Shown one piece after another: positions 1-5,181 of a stretch of DNA of 5,181 bases. Both the position numbers and the translations under genes were made by a program. A model generated the notes under the pieces. That model saw nothing but the letters and a program-made list of their open reading frames with translations, did not search any database and was not told the origin of the DNA. This DNA is from Oscillospiraceae bacterium (GTDB lineage: Bacteria; Bacillota; Clostridia; Oscillospirales; UBA929). The stretch lies in contig WRLJ01000141.1 of assembly GCA_009777685.1 (NCBI GenBank), forward strand, positions 1-5,181, read 5' to 3'. Every line of letters starts with the position of its first letter. The stretch's first letter is position 1.

Positions 1-1957
1 AAACGCGGACAGGGGTGAGGAAATCCGCCGTCACCCCGCTGCCGAGCTGTCCGTCGCCGCCCGCGCCCCACGCCCGGACACTGCCGTCCCGCATCAGGGC
101 CAGACTGTGGTGCGCGCCCGCCGCGACGCGCGCCGCGCCGTCCAGAATCTTGACGGGAAAGCCGCGGTTTTCTCCCGTGCCGTCGCCGATCTGCCCTTGC
201 TGGCCCGCGCCCCAGGCCCAGACCGTCCCGTTGCGCATCAGGGCCAGGCTGTGGTGCGCGCCCGCCGCGACGGCGACCGCGCCGCTGAGGACCTCTACGG
301 GGCTGTGCCGCTCTGTGCGCGTGCCGTCGCCGATCTGGCCGTAGAGGTTATAGCCCCACGCCCAGACCGTGCCGTCTGTTTTTAGGGCCAGCGTGTGGCT
401 CTCGCCCGCCGCCATGCTCTGTACATCCTCAAGGACCGGCACGGGCCGCAGGCGCGGCGAGGCCGTCCCGTCTCCCAGCTGGCCGTATTCGTTATGGCCC
501 CAGGCCCACAGCGTGCCGTCCGCCGCCAGCGCCAGGCTGTGGCTCTCGCCCGCCGCGACGGCCAGACAGCCCTCCTCCGGAGCCCCCGTGACGCGGACCG
601 GAAGGGAATGCGCCTCCCGCGAGTCGATGCCGAGCTGGCCGCGGTCATTTTGGCCCCACGCCCACAGCGAGCCGTCCGCCTTGATGGCCAGCGCGTGCCG
701 CCCGCCGCCCGCCGCCGTCGCGTGGACGTCCTCCTGCGGCTCGATCACGGGCGCCGCCGAAGGCGGCGGCTCCGTTTCCGGAGCGCCCGGCAGGAGCGGC
801 GGAGAGGGTGTCTGCCCGTCCGGCGGCCCGTCCGCGGGTTCGGGGACGGCCAGCTCCGTCAGCACGCGCACAGGGACCGCGCGGCTGTCCAGACTGCCGT
901 CGCCCAGACAGCCGTATTCATTGCCGCCCCAGGCGTACAGCGTTCCGTCGGTTTTGACCGCCAGACTGTGGTCGTCTCCGGCGGCCGCCGCCGAGACGCC
1001 TTCCGTCACGGCCACGGGGGACAGGCGCGTCCTTGTCTCGCCGTCGCCCAGCCGCCCGTCGCCGCCGGACCCCCAGGCGTACAGCGTTCCGTCGGTTTTG
1101 ACCGCCAGACTGTGGACGCGCCCGGCGGAGGCGGAGCGGATGTCCTGCGCGATTTGGACGGGCCGCCGCCGCTGGCGGCGCGTGCCGTCGCCGAGCTGGC
1201 CGTCGTCGTTCCAGCCCCAGGCGTACAGCGTTCCGTCGGTTTTGACCGCCAGAGAGTGCGCGTAGCCGCCGTCCACGGAGGCCGCGCCGTCCATGATTTT
1301 TACCGGCCGGGGGCGGAACTGCGCGGCGGAGCCGTCGCCGACCTGCCCCTGACGGTTCCAGCCCCAGGCCCAGAGCGTGCCGTCGGTCTTGATCGCCAGA
1401 GAGTGCGCGAAGCCCGCCGAAACGGCGGAAACATCGTCCATGACCTTCACAGGGCGGGAGACATTGCCCCGGTCGGCGCCGCTGCCGACCTGACCGCTGC
1501 TGGTATGGCCCCAGGCCCAGAGCGTGCCGTCGGTTTTGACCGCCAGAGTATGCGAACGGCCCGCGGCGGCGCGGGCCACGTTGTCCATCACCTGTGACGG
1601 GGCGGAGCGTGAACGGAGCGTGCCGTCGCCCAACTCGCCGCTGGTATTGCACCCCCAGCCCCACAGCGTCCCGTCGGCCTTCAGGGCCAGGCTGTGCCGC
1701 CCGCCGGCGTAGACCGCGACGGCGTCCTCCATGACCTTTACGGGCGAATAGCGCGTCTCGGAGGTGCCGTCGCCGATCTGGCCGTAAAGATTGTTGCCCC
1801 ACGCCCAGACCGTTCCGTCCGCGCGGAGGGCGACGGTGTGCAGCTCCCCCGCCGCCGCGACCGCGAAGCCGTCCGTTCCCCCGGCCCGCGCGGCGAACGG
1901 CAGCGCCGCCGCAATCCCCATACAAAGCGCCGCCGCGGCGCACAACAGCTTTTTCAA
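1..1957 (-). CDS. Secreted RCC1-repeat beta-propeller protein (3' end outside window)
   Basis: Only the first 652 codons are in the window; the frame is open through base 1, with no stop, so the C-terminus is unknown. Residues 1-25 form a Sec signal peptide: MKK, a hydrophobic Ala/Leu core, then a likely cleavage site after ARA. After it come twelve units with the RCC1/ATS1 signature, close to 'A-K-DGT-W-AWG-N--GQLGDGT', about 48-50 residues apart; the conserved WAWG segments begin near residues 51, 99, 147, 196, 245, 293, 341, 432, 484, 532, 580 and 628. Seven units precede a Pro/Glu-rich linker (about residues 366-411) and five follow. RCC1 units each form one blade and seven close a propeller, so this is probably one complete propeller followed by a second that is cut by the window edge. 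Secreted bacterial RCC1 proteins are poorly characterised; binding of surface or extracellular ligands is inference. The TTG start at 1957 is chosen because a GGGAGG site lies upstream, the signal peptide begins there, and the upstream in-frame ATG at 1993 overlaps the predicted -10 box. Confidence 0.9.
   Translation of the reverse strand, partial: MKKLLCAAAALCMGIAAALPFAARAGGTDGFAVAAAGELHTVALRADGTVWAWGNNLYGQIGDGTSETRYSPVKVMEDAVAVYAGGRHSLALKADGTLWGWGCNTSGELGDGTLRSRSAPSQVMDNVARAAAGRSHTLAVKTDGTLWAWGHTSSGQVGSGADRGNVSRPVKVMDDVSAVSAGFAHSLAIKTDGTLWAWGWNRQGQVGDGSAAQFRPRPVKIMDGAASVDGGYAHSLAVKTDGTLYAWGWNDDGQLGDGTRRQRRRPVQIAQDIRSASAGRVHSLAVKTDGTLYAWGSGGDGRLGDGETRTRLSPVAVTEGVSAAAAGDDHSLAVKTDGTLYAWGGNEYGCLGDGSLDSRAVPVRVLTELAVPEPADGPPDGQTPSPPLLPGAPETEPPPSAAPVIEPQEDVHATAAGGGRHALAIKADGSLWAWGQNDRGQLGIDSREAHSLPVRVTGAPEEGCLAVAAGESHSLALAADGTLWAWGHNEYGQLGDGTASPRLRPVPVLEDVQSMAAGESHTLALKTDGTVWAWGYNLYGQIGDGTRTERHSPVEVLSGAVAVAAGAHHSLALMRNGTVWAWGAGQQGQIGDGTGENRGFPVKILDGAARVAAGAHHSLALMRDGSVRAWGAGGDGQLGSGVTADFLTPVRV
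728..856 (-). other. Proline-rich inter-propeller linker within the RCC1 gene
   Basis: This segment encodes about residues 368-410 of the RCC1 protein, rich in Pro, Glu, Ala and Gly (for example PSPPLLPGAPETEPPPSAAP). It interrupts the otherwise regular blade spacing exactly after the seventh unit. It resembles an extended flexible connector between two folded domains and has no RCC1 signature of its own. The reading frame is continuous across it, so it is not a frameshift scar. Confidence 0.8.
927..1253 (-). repeat. Near-identical 144-bp tandem repeats encoding RCC1 blades
   Basis: A 45-bp block at 927-971 recurs without change at 1071-1115, exactly 144 bp (48 codons) away, and its first 39 bp recur again at 1215-1253, another 144 bp on. 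It encodes the core HSLAVKTDGTLYAWG of blades five to seven. Related but diverged copies appear at about 1363-1404 and 1510-1551. A second local pair with the same 144-bp period is at 91-128 and 235-272, differing by a single base. Identity at synonymous positions points to recent duplication or gene conversion between blades rather than selection on protein alone. Confidence 0.85.
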
Positions 1958-1968
1958 ATCGGTGCAGG

Positions 1969-1974
1969 CCTCCC
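1969..1974 (-). promoter_or_regulatory. Ribosome binding site that decides the TTG start of the RCC1 gene
   Basis: GGGAGG on the minus strand lies 11 nt before the TTG at 1957. The hisS gene in this window has the same GGGAGG site with the same 11-nt gap before its ATG, which supports the choice. No Shine-Dalgarno sequence precedes the alternative ATG at 1993. Confidence 0.75.
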
Positions 1975-1991
1975 AAGATTTGTGTAGGGTC

Positions 1992-2020
1992 ATTGTACCG
2001 CAAAACGGCGGAAAACGCAA
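1992..2020 (-). promoter_or_regulatory. Predicted sigma-A promoter of the RCC1 gene
   Basis: On the minus strand a -35 box TTGCGT (2015-2020) is followed after 17 bp by a -10 box TACAAT (1992-1997), which matches TATAAT at five of six positions. Transcription would begin near 1985 and give a leader of about 28 nt before the TTG codon. The -35 is a weak match (three of six). Confidence 0.6.
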
Positions 2021-2040
2021 GGCGCCCGGCCGCGCGGCGG

Positions 2041-2069
2041 TTGCGTCCGGCGCCGGGGTGTGCTATACT
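2041..2069 (+). promoter_or_regulatory. Predicted sigma-A promoter of the membrane-protein gene, with extended -10
   Basis: A -35 box TTGCGT (2041-2046) is followed after 17 bp by a -10 box TATACT (2064-2069). A TG dinucleotide one base before the -10 (2061-2062) forms an extended -10 element, which can compensate for the weak -35. Transcription would start near 2076, about 35 nt before the ATG at 2111. The -35 is identical to that of the divergent RCC1 promoter. Confidence 0.65.
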
Positions 2070-2097
2070 GGCCGCAAAGCCCGATGCTTTCGGAGAC

Positions 2098-2102
2098 AGG
2101 AG
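2098..2102 (+). promoter_or_regulatory. Ribosome binding site of the membrane-protein gene
   Basis: AGGAG lies 8 nt before the ATG at 2111. It selects this start over the in-frame ATG at 2060, which lies upstream of the predicted transcription start and just before the -10 box. Confidence 0.8.
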
Positions 2103-2110
2103 AAACGGCG

Positions 2111-3631
2111 ATGCGGAAAATAGTTTGCGCCGACCGGTGCGCGATGCTGGTGTTCGGGGCGTGCGCGGCGCTGCTGCTGGCCTATGTGGTCTTTTTTCCG
2201 CCGCTGACCGGCGTGGCGGATCAGAACGATTTCTCGCGCATGATGTACGGCCTGGCCTACAAGGACTCCGAGCACTACTTCAGCGTGCAGAGAAACGTAT
2301 ACGTCGCGGAGGAATACGCGCTCCGGCCCTTCCCGTACCAGCGGCTTCTGGGACTGCCCCCCGCCCTCAGCCCGATCTATTTCATATACCCGGCCCGGAT
2401 TCTCAGCCAGGCGTTCGGGTTTGCCTATTTCCGGCTCGGCATCCTCGCGGCGCTGGCCGGGGCGGCGTATGTCGTCCTGATGACCGCGCTGTACGGGCTG
2501 CTGCTCCCGAAAAAGCTCCCGGGGAGGCTGCTGCTGGGGGCCCTGCTGCTGTTTGTGTTCTTCGACGGCGGCTGGCTGATGTGGTTTTACAGCCTGTACG
2601 GAGAGCCGTACCTGCTGATCGGCCTGTCCTGCATGGCGGTCTGCTTTTTGCTGTGTATGCGCCGCGCCCTGCCGCTGCCCGCGCTGATTGGGCTGGCCGC
2701 CGGGTGCTTTATGCTGGCCGGCGCGAAGATGCAGGCGATTGTGCTGTATCCGGTCTGCGCGGGGATGCTGATCTGCGTATGGGTCTCCGCGTTCCGGCGC
2801 AGGGGGGAGATCCGCCGGTTTGGCCTGAAAACCCTCGTGGCCGCGCTGGCCCTGCCCGCCCTGCTGCTGTACTGCTTCAGCGTGTATATGATCATGACGA
2901 ACGGGCGCGCGCGCACCAACCGCGTGACGCTGTACCACAGCGTCATGTACGGCCTGCTGATGGACGCGGACGATCCCGCCGCCGTCCTGACCGAGCTGGG
3001 GCTTGATCCGGGACTGGCCGCCGACGCGGGCCGGCACAGCTATCTCCCCGAAAGCGAGTATGTATACGCGCCCCCGAAAAGCGGCACTATGCAAAGGGAG
3101 TTCTATGACAAGATCGGCAACCTGACGCTGGTGCGCTATTACCTGACGCATCCCGCCGCCCTGTGGCGCGGGATGGAATACCTCGCCTCGCAGTCTCTCC
3201 GCTCCAAGTCCGGCCTGGGCAAGCACACCGAAGCCTACCCTGAGCTGGTAGGCCGGCAAGAGGTCCGCTTCTCGGCGTGGGAGGGCATCCGGAACGCGCT
3301 GCCGAAACAGCTGTGGTTTTTGCTGCTGGTCTGCGCGGCGGCGGCCGCGCTCAGCGTCACGGAGTATCTCCGCGGCGAGAACCGGGCCGCCCGCCCGCTG
3401 TGTATCCTCGTCTGGTTTATGCTGGCGGCGGGCGTTTTGCAGTTTCCGATGCCGTACCTGTTCAACGGGCGCGCCGACACCGCCAAGCAGCTGTTCGGGT
3501 TTAACTATGTGTTTGATATCGCCCTGGTCGCGGTGATTGGGTTCGGGGCGGCGGCGGTCGCGCGCCTCATCCGCTACTCCGCCAGCCGCCGCACGTCCTC
3601 GTCCCGTCCCGTCACGCAAATCCCGTCATAG
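2111..3631 (+). CDS. Multi-pass membrane protein, probable GT-C-type (WsfD-like) glycosyltransferase
   Basis: This gene encodes a 506-residue integral membrane protein with roughly nine or ten hydrophobic segments: about residues 10-30, 104-132, 138-152, 166-183, 186-205, 208-225, 238-262, 399-415, 426-445 and 462-486. Straight after the first segment comes GVADQNDFSRMMYGL (34-48), an acidic motif in the first outer loop. That is where GT-C glycosyltransferases carry their catalytic Asp. SLYGEP (161-166) and the loop at about 334-376 (YYLTHPAALW, then a GLGKHTEAYPE stretch) resemble what I recall of the WsfD hexose-transferase family. Such enzymes use polyprenyl-phosphate-linked sugars on the outer membrane face to decorate surface glycans; that role is inferred from family resemblance, not shown here. 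A large soluble loop spans about 263-398. The gene has its own promoter and is divergent from the RCC1 gene. The last 17 or so residues, after the final helix (Ser/Arg-rich), are encoded antisense to the end of hisS. Other membrane transferases remain possible. Confidence 0.85.
   Translation: MRKIVCADRCAMLVFGACAALLLAYVVFFPPLTGVADQNDFSRMMYGLAYKDSEHYFSVQRNVYVAEEYALRPFPYQRLLGLPPALSPIYFIYPARILSQAFGFAYFRLGILAALAGAAYVVLMTALYGLLLPKKLPGRLLLGALLLFVFFDGGWLMWFYSLYGEPYLLIGLSCMAVCFLLCMRRALPLPALIGLAAGCFMLAGAKMQAIVLYPVCAGMLICVWVSAFRRRGEIRRFGLKTLVAALALPALLLYCFSVYMIMTNGRARTNRVTLYHSVMYGLLMDADDPAAVLTELGLDPGLAADAGRHSYLPESEYVYAPPKSGTMQREFYDKIGNLTLVRYYLTHPAALWRGMEYLASQSLRSKSGLGKHTEAYPELVGRQEVRFSAWEGIRNALPKQLWFLLLVCAAAAALSVTEYLRGENRAARPLCILVWFMLAAGVLQFPMPYLFNGRADTAKQLFGFNYVFDIALVAVIGFGAAAVARLIRYSASRRTSSSRPVTQIPS
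3574..3631. other. Tail-to-tail overlap of the membrane-protein gene and hisS
   Basis: The membrane gene (plus) stops at 3631 and hisS (minus) stops at 3574-3576, so the two coding 3' ends share 58 bp in antisense. The overlap encodes the Ser/Arg-rich tail of the membrane protein and the last residues of the synthetase. No hairpin followed by a T-run is visible on either strand around it, so the transcripts probably overlap further. Confidence 0.85.
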
Positions 3632-4809
3632 CCCTGCTCCTTCAGCCGGTCAATGAACGGCCCGAGCTTTTTCGGGCGGGCATACACAGCGCCCCCCCAT
3701 TGCGCGCGCAGGGCGCGCCCCCGCGCCAGGACGGCGGCAAAGTCGTCCTCGGGGCCGTAGAGTAGCGCCGCGCGGGGCCGCGCGCCGGGGACGGAAAGGC
3801 CCGCCTCCGGCAGGATGGCGCAGATGCGCTCAAAGCCGATGGAAAGCCCCACGGCGGGGATATCCTCGCCGCAGAATTTCCCGATCATGCGGTCATAGCG
3901 CCCGCCGCCCGCCACCGAGGCGGCATATCCCTCCGCCTCGATCTCAAAGACCGGGCCGGTGTAATAGCCCTGCCCGCGCACGAGCGTTAAGTCAAATTCC
4001 ACAGAATACCGGCCCTCTGCCAGGGTCCGCGACGCTTGCAGGATCTCCCGCAGGCGTCCGGCCGCCTCCGGCCGGCCGCAGCGCGGGTCCGCGGCGCCGA
4101 TGTCCCGCGCCGAGGCGTCCAGGGCGTCCAGCAGGGCTTCGGCGCGCGCGCCGCCGAGACCGCGTTCCGCCAGCTCGGCGCGCACGCCGCCGGGTCCGAT
4201 TTTGTCCAGCTTGTCCAGCGCCACGCAGACCGCCGGCCGTTCCCCGGCCTCAAAGCCGCAGGACTCCAGCAAACCGTCCAGCAGCTTCCGGTCACTGACG
4301 CGGACGGTGAAATTTTTCAGTCCCAGCGCCAGCAGCGCGGCGGCGGTCACGGCAATCAGCTCCGTTTCCGCGTTCGGGCCGGGGTCGCCGAGGATGTCGA
4401 TGTCGCATTGGTTGAATTCGCGCAGACGGCCCTGCTGGGGCTGCTCGGCGCGAAACGCCCTGCCGATTTGGATGACCTTGAAGGGAGACAGGAGCCGCGC
4501 CCGGTTCTGCGCGTAAAACCGCGCCAGCGGCACGGTCAGGTCGTAGCGCAGGCCCAGGTCCGCCGGGTCGCCGCCCTCGCGCAGGGCCTTGTCCAGCTTC
4601 GCGCCGCGTTTCAGGACCTTATAGATCAGCCCCAGATTCTCGCCGCCCTCGCTCCCGCGCAGGTTGTTCAAATCCTCCAGAATGGGCGTGTCGACGCGCT
4701 CAAAGCCGGCGTCCCGGTAAACGCGCAGGATTTCGGAGCGCACATAGTCGAGCCGCCGCGCCTCCTGCGGCAGTGTATCGCGCGTGCCCTTGACGGGTGT
4801 GGTTTTCAT
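3574..4809 (-). CDS. hisS: Histidine--tRNA ligase (HisRS), short clostridial-type form
   Basis: This cytoplasmic class II aminoacyl-tRNA synthetase (411 residues) charges tRNA-His with histidine using ATP. The catalytic domain shows VKGTRDTLP (6-14), motif 1 around 36-50, LRYDLTVPLARF (87-98), motif 2 with RAFRAEQPQQGRLREFNQCD (117-136), the histidine-binding segment LVRGQGYYTGPVFE (276-289), and motif 3 GGGRYDRMIG to GLSIGFERI (301-329). The insertion between motifs 2 and 3 is present. The anticodon-binding domain (about 344-411) is recognisable by LLYGPEDDF and the KKLGPFIDRLKEQGYDG stretch but is short, ending about 20 residues earlier than in E. coli-like enzymes. The segment LIYKVLKRG (61-69) and the compact tail resemble a form I recall from Clostridia. 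The histidine-binding loop reads RGQGYY rather than the usual RGLDYY. HisZ, the regulatory paralogue, is less likely because the anticodon domain and histidine-binding segment are kept. The ATG is supported by GGGAGG 11 nt upstream. No aspS neighbour is visible. Confidence 0.93.
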   Translation of the reverse strand: MKTTPVKGTRDTLPQEARRLDYVRSEILRVYRDAGFERVDTPILEDLNNLRGSEGGENLGLIYKVLKRGAKLDKALREGGDPADLGLRYDLTVPLARFYAQNRARLLSPFKVIQIGRAFRAEQPQQGRLREFNQCDIDILGDPGPNAETELIAVTAAALLALGLKNFTVRVSDRKLLDGLLESCGFEAGERPAVCVALDKLDKIGPGGVRAELAERGLGGARAEALLDALDASARDIGAADPRCGRPEAAGRLREILQASRTLAEGRYSVEFDLTLVRGQGYYTGPVFEIEAEGYAASVAGGGRYDRMIGKFCGEDIPAVGLSIGFERICAILPEAGLSVPGARPRAALLYGPEDDFAAVLARGRALRAQWGGAVYARPKKLGPFIDRLKEQGYDGICVTGRDEDVRRLAE

Positions 4810-4820
4810 GGTTTGAAATG

Positions 4821-4826
4821 CCTCCC
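4821..4826 (-). promoter_or_regulatory. Ribosome binding site of hisS
   Basis: GGGAGG on the minus strand lies 11 nt before the ATG at 4809, the same sequence and spacing as for the RCC1 gene. Confidence 0.75.
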
Positions 4827-4845
4827 AGCTTTGCGGAATGGATAT

Positions 4846-4874
4846 ATGATACTACAGGGCGGAGGAGAATTCAA
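4846..4874 (-). promoter_or_regulatory. Predicted sigma-A promoter of hisS
   Basis: On the minus strand a -35 box TTGAAT (4869-4874, four of six matches) is followed after 17 bp by a -10 box TATCAT (4846-4851, five of six). Transcription would start near 4839 and leave a leader of about 30 nt. That is too short for a T-box riboswitch, which often controls synthetase genes in Firmicutes, so this hisS appears not to be T-box regulated from this promoter. Confidence 0.65.
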
Positions 4875-4918
4875 GCCCGCAATGACGGTCGTAGGGGACG
4901 CCCACACTCCGCGTCCCG

Positions 4919-4965
4919 CAAAACGTCCCCAACGCCCCCGGCGCGGGGGAACGGCGGACGTTTTG
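4919..4965. repeat. Long two-tier hairpin between palindromic units A and B
   Basis: A 10-bp outer stem pairs 4919-4928 (CAAAACGTCC) with 4956-4965 (GGACGTTTTG). Inside it a second 6-bp stem pairs 4935-4940 (CCCCCG) with 4944-4949 (CGGGGG) around a 3-nt loop. Its 3' half also contains AACGGCGGACG (4950-4960), which is directly repeated at 4969-4979. It lacks the T-tract expected of an intrinsic terminator in the plus direction and is best read as part of the repeat element. Confidence 0.65.
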
Positions 4966-5020
4966 GGAAACGGCGGACGCACACAGTGCGTCCCTACAGG
5001 GCATGAAACCCCGTAGGGGC

Positions 5021-5181
5021 GGCAATCTGCCGCCCGTGGTTGCCGATGGATGGATGATTACGGGTATGGTTGAATGTGCGGGCGCACGGAAAACCCACGG
5101 CGCGCCGGGGGCGTCGCGCCCTACGGTTTGTGCGGTTGGGGGCAAACGGGGTGCATGGGTAAACACGGGCGGCAGATTGCC
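5021..5181. repeat. 18-bp perfect inverted repeat at the right edge
   Basis: GGCAATCTGCCGCCCGTG at 5021-5038 is matched exactly by its reverse complement at 5164-5181, with 125 bp between. The left copy is part of palindromic unit C; the right copy is the start of an inverted second unit that runs off the window. The identity suggests that both derive from one mobile or dispersed repeat family. Confidence 0.85.

Larger units (their letters stand above)
4891..5181. repeat. Array of alternating GC-rich palindromes (BIME-like intergenic repeat)
   Basis: This stretch upstream of hisS has no convincing gene. It holds at least five short hairpin units, most carrying a GTAGGG-type end, in alternating orientation. 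Unit A (plus, 4891-4917) has stem GGGACGC/GCGTCCC. Unit B (minus, 4975-4997) has an 8-bp stem with a 3-nt loop and ends CCCTAC. Unit C (plus, 5013-5036) has GGGCGGCA/TGCCGCCC with a 3-nt loop. Unit D (minus, 5109-5124) has GGGCG/CGCCC with a 3-nt loop and ends CCCTAC. Unit E (minus, 5164-5181) is cut by the window edge. The paired layout resembles mosaics of REP elements. Between C and D (about 5040-5090) I see nothing definable. Family membership cannot be tested here. Confidence 0.7.

Noticed and set aside
395..1597. Long plus-strand open frames opposite the RCC1 gene (395-1597, 369-1265 and others)
   Set aside because: They are antisense shadows of a GC-rich repetitive gene. Their products are Arg/Ala/Pro-rich with repeats that mirror the RCC1 blades, and they have no recognisable domain or ribosome site.
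918..2003. Minus-strand frame 918-2003 overlapping the RCC1 start region
   Set aside because: It is a different frame of the same strand giving Gly/Arg-rich low-complexity sequence. The RCC1 frame has a signal peptide and twelve domain repeats.
2060..2110. Alternative upstream ATG at 2060 for the membrane protein
   Set aside because: It lies before the -10 box, so it would not be transcribed from the predicted promoter. The ATG at 2111 has a good ribosome site and puts the first helix at the expected place.
2063..3619. 518-codon minus-strand frame opposite the whole membrane-protein gene
   Set aside because: It spans nearly the full gene in antisense, a common artefact of high-GC codon use. 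The product is Gln/Arg/His-rich with no domain, and no promoter or ribosome site is evident.
3660..3677. GCCCGA/TCGGGC hairpin near the 3' ends as an intrinsic terminator
   Set aside because: The stem is only 6 bp and no T-tract follows on either strand. It is explained by hisS codons for the PKKLGP stretch.
3574..4809. HisZ (regulatory subunit of ATP phosphoribosyltransferase) instead of HisS
   Set aside because: The histidine-binding LVRG-YYTG segment, motif 2 and motif 3 arginines and an anticodon-domain remnant are present, and no histidine biosynthesis genes are adjacent.
4810..4845. T-box riboswitch upstream of hisS
   Set aside because: The predicted leader is only about 30 nt, and no T-box consensus or terminator/antiterminator pair is seen.
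4036..5016. Plus-strand frame opposite hisS running into the palindrome array
   Set aside because: It is an antisense shadow of a clear histidyl-tRNA synthetase that continues through the promoter and non-coding repeats.
4852..5166. 104-codon minus-strand frame through the palindrome array
   Set aside because: It reads straight through the repeat hairpins and the hisS promoter. Its Pro/Arg-rich product is typical of spurious translations of such repeats.
4891..5181. CRISPR array
   Set aside because: The units are short palindromes in alternating orientation with irregular spacing and differing stems. There are no uniform direct repeats with equal-length spacers and no cas genes.

Overview
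The window looks like a chromosomal segment from a GC-rich member of the Clostridia, probably an Oscillospiraceae-like gut Firmicute. This is inferred from three things. Starts are preceded by Firmicute-style GGAGG sites. The histidyl-tRNA synthetase resembles a form I associate with clostridia. The intergenic DNA holds short palindromes of a type I recall from that group. No rRNA or other strong taxonomic marker is present, so the placement is tentative.

Layout, left to right: (1) 1-1957, minus strand: the first 652 codons of a secreted RCC1-repeat beta-propeller protein whose 3' end lies beyond the left edge. It has a signal peptide, seven blades, a proline-rich linker and at least five more blades. 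(2) 1958-2110: a 153-bp divergent intergenic region with two back-to-back sigma-A-type promoters whose -35 boxes are mirror copies of each other. (3) 2111-3631, plus strand: a 506-residue multi-pass membrane protein, probably a GT-C-type (WsfD-like) glycosyltransferase. (4) 3574-4809, minus strand: hisS, overlapping the 3' end of the membrane gene tail to tail by 58 bp, with its own promoter. (5) 4875-5181: non-coding DNA packed with short GC-rich palindromes in alternating orientation, resembling a bacterial interspersed mosaic element; it continues past the right edge.

The three genes do not form an operon. The RCC1 and membrane genes are transcribed divergently and may be co-regulated through their shared intergenic region; both products act at the cell envelope. 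hisS is a housekeeping gene converging on the membrane gene. No phage, transposase, CRISPR or defence genes are visible. The points most worth a second look are the two-propeller architecture with its homogenised DNA repeats, the mirrored promoter pair, the antisense gene overlap and the palindrome array.
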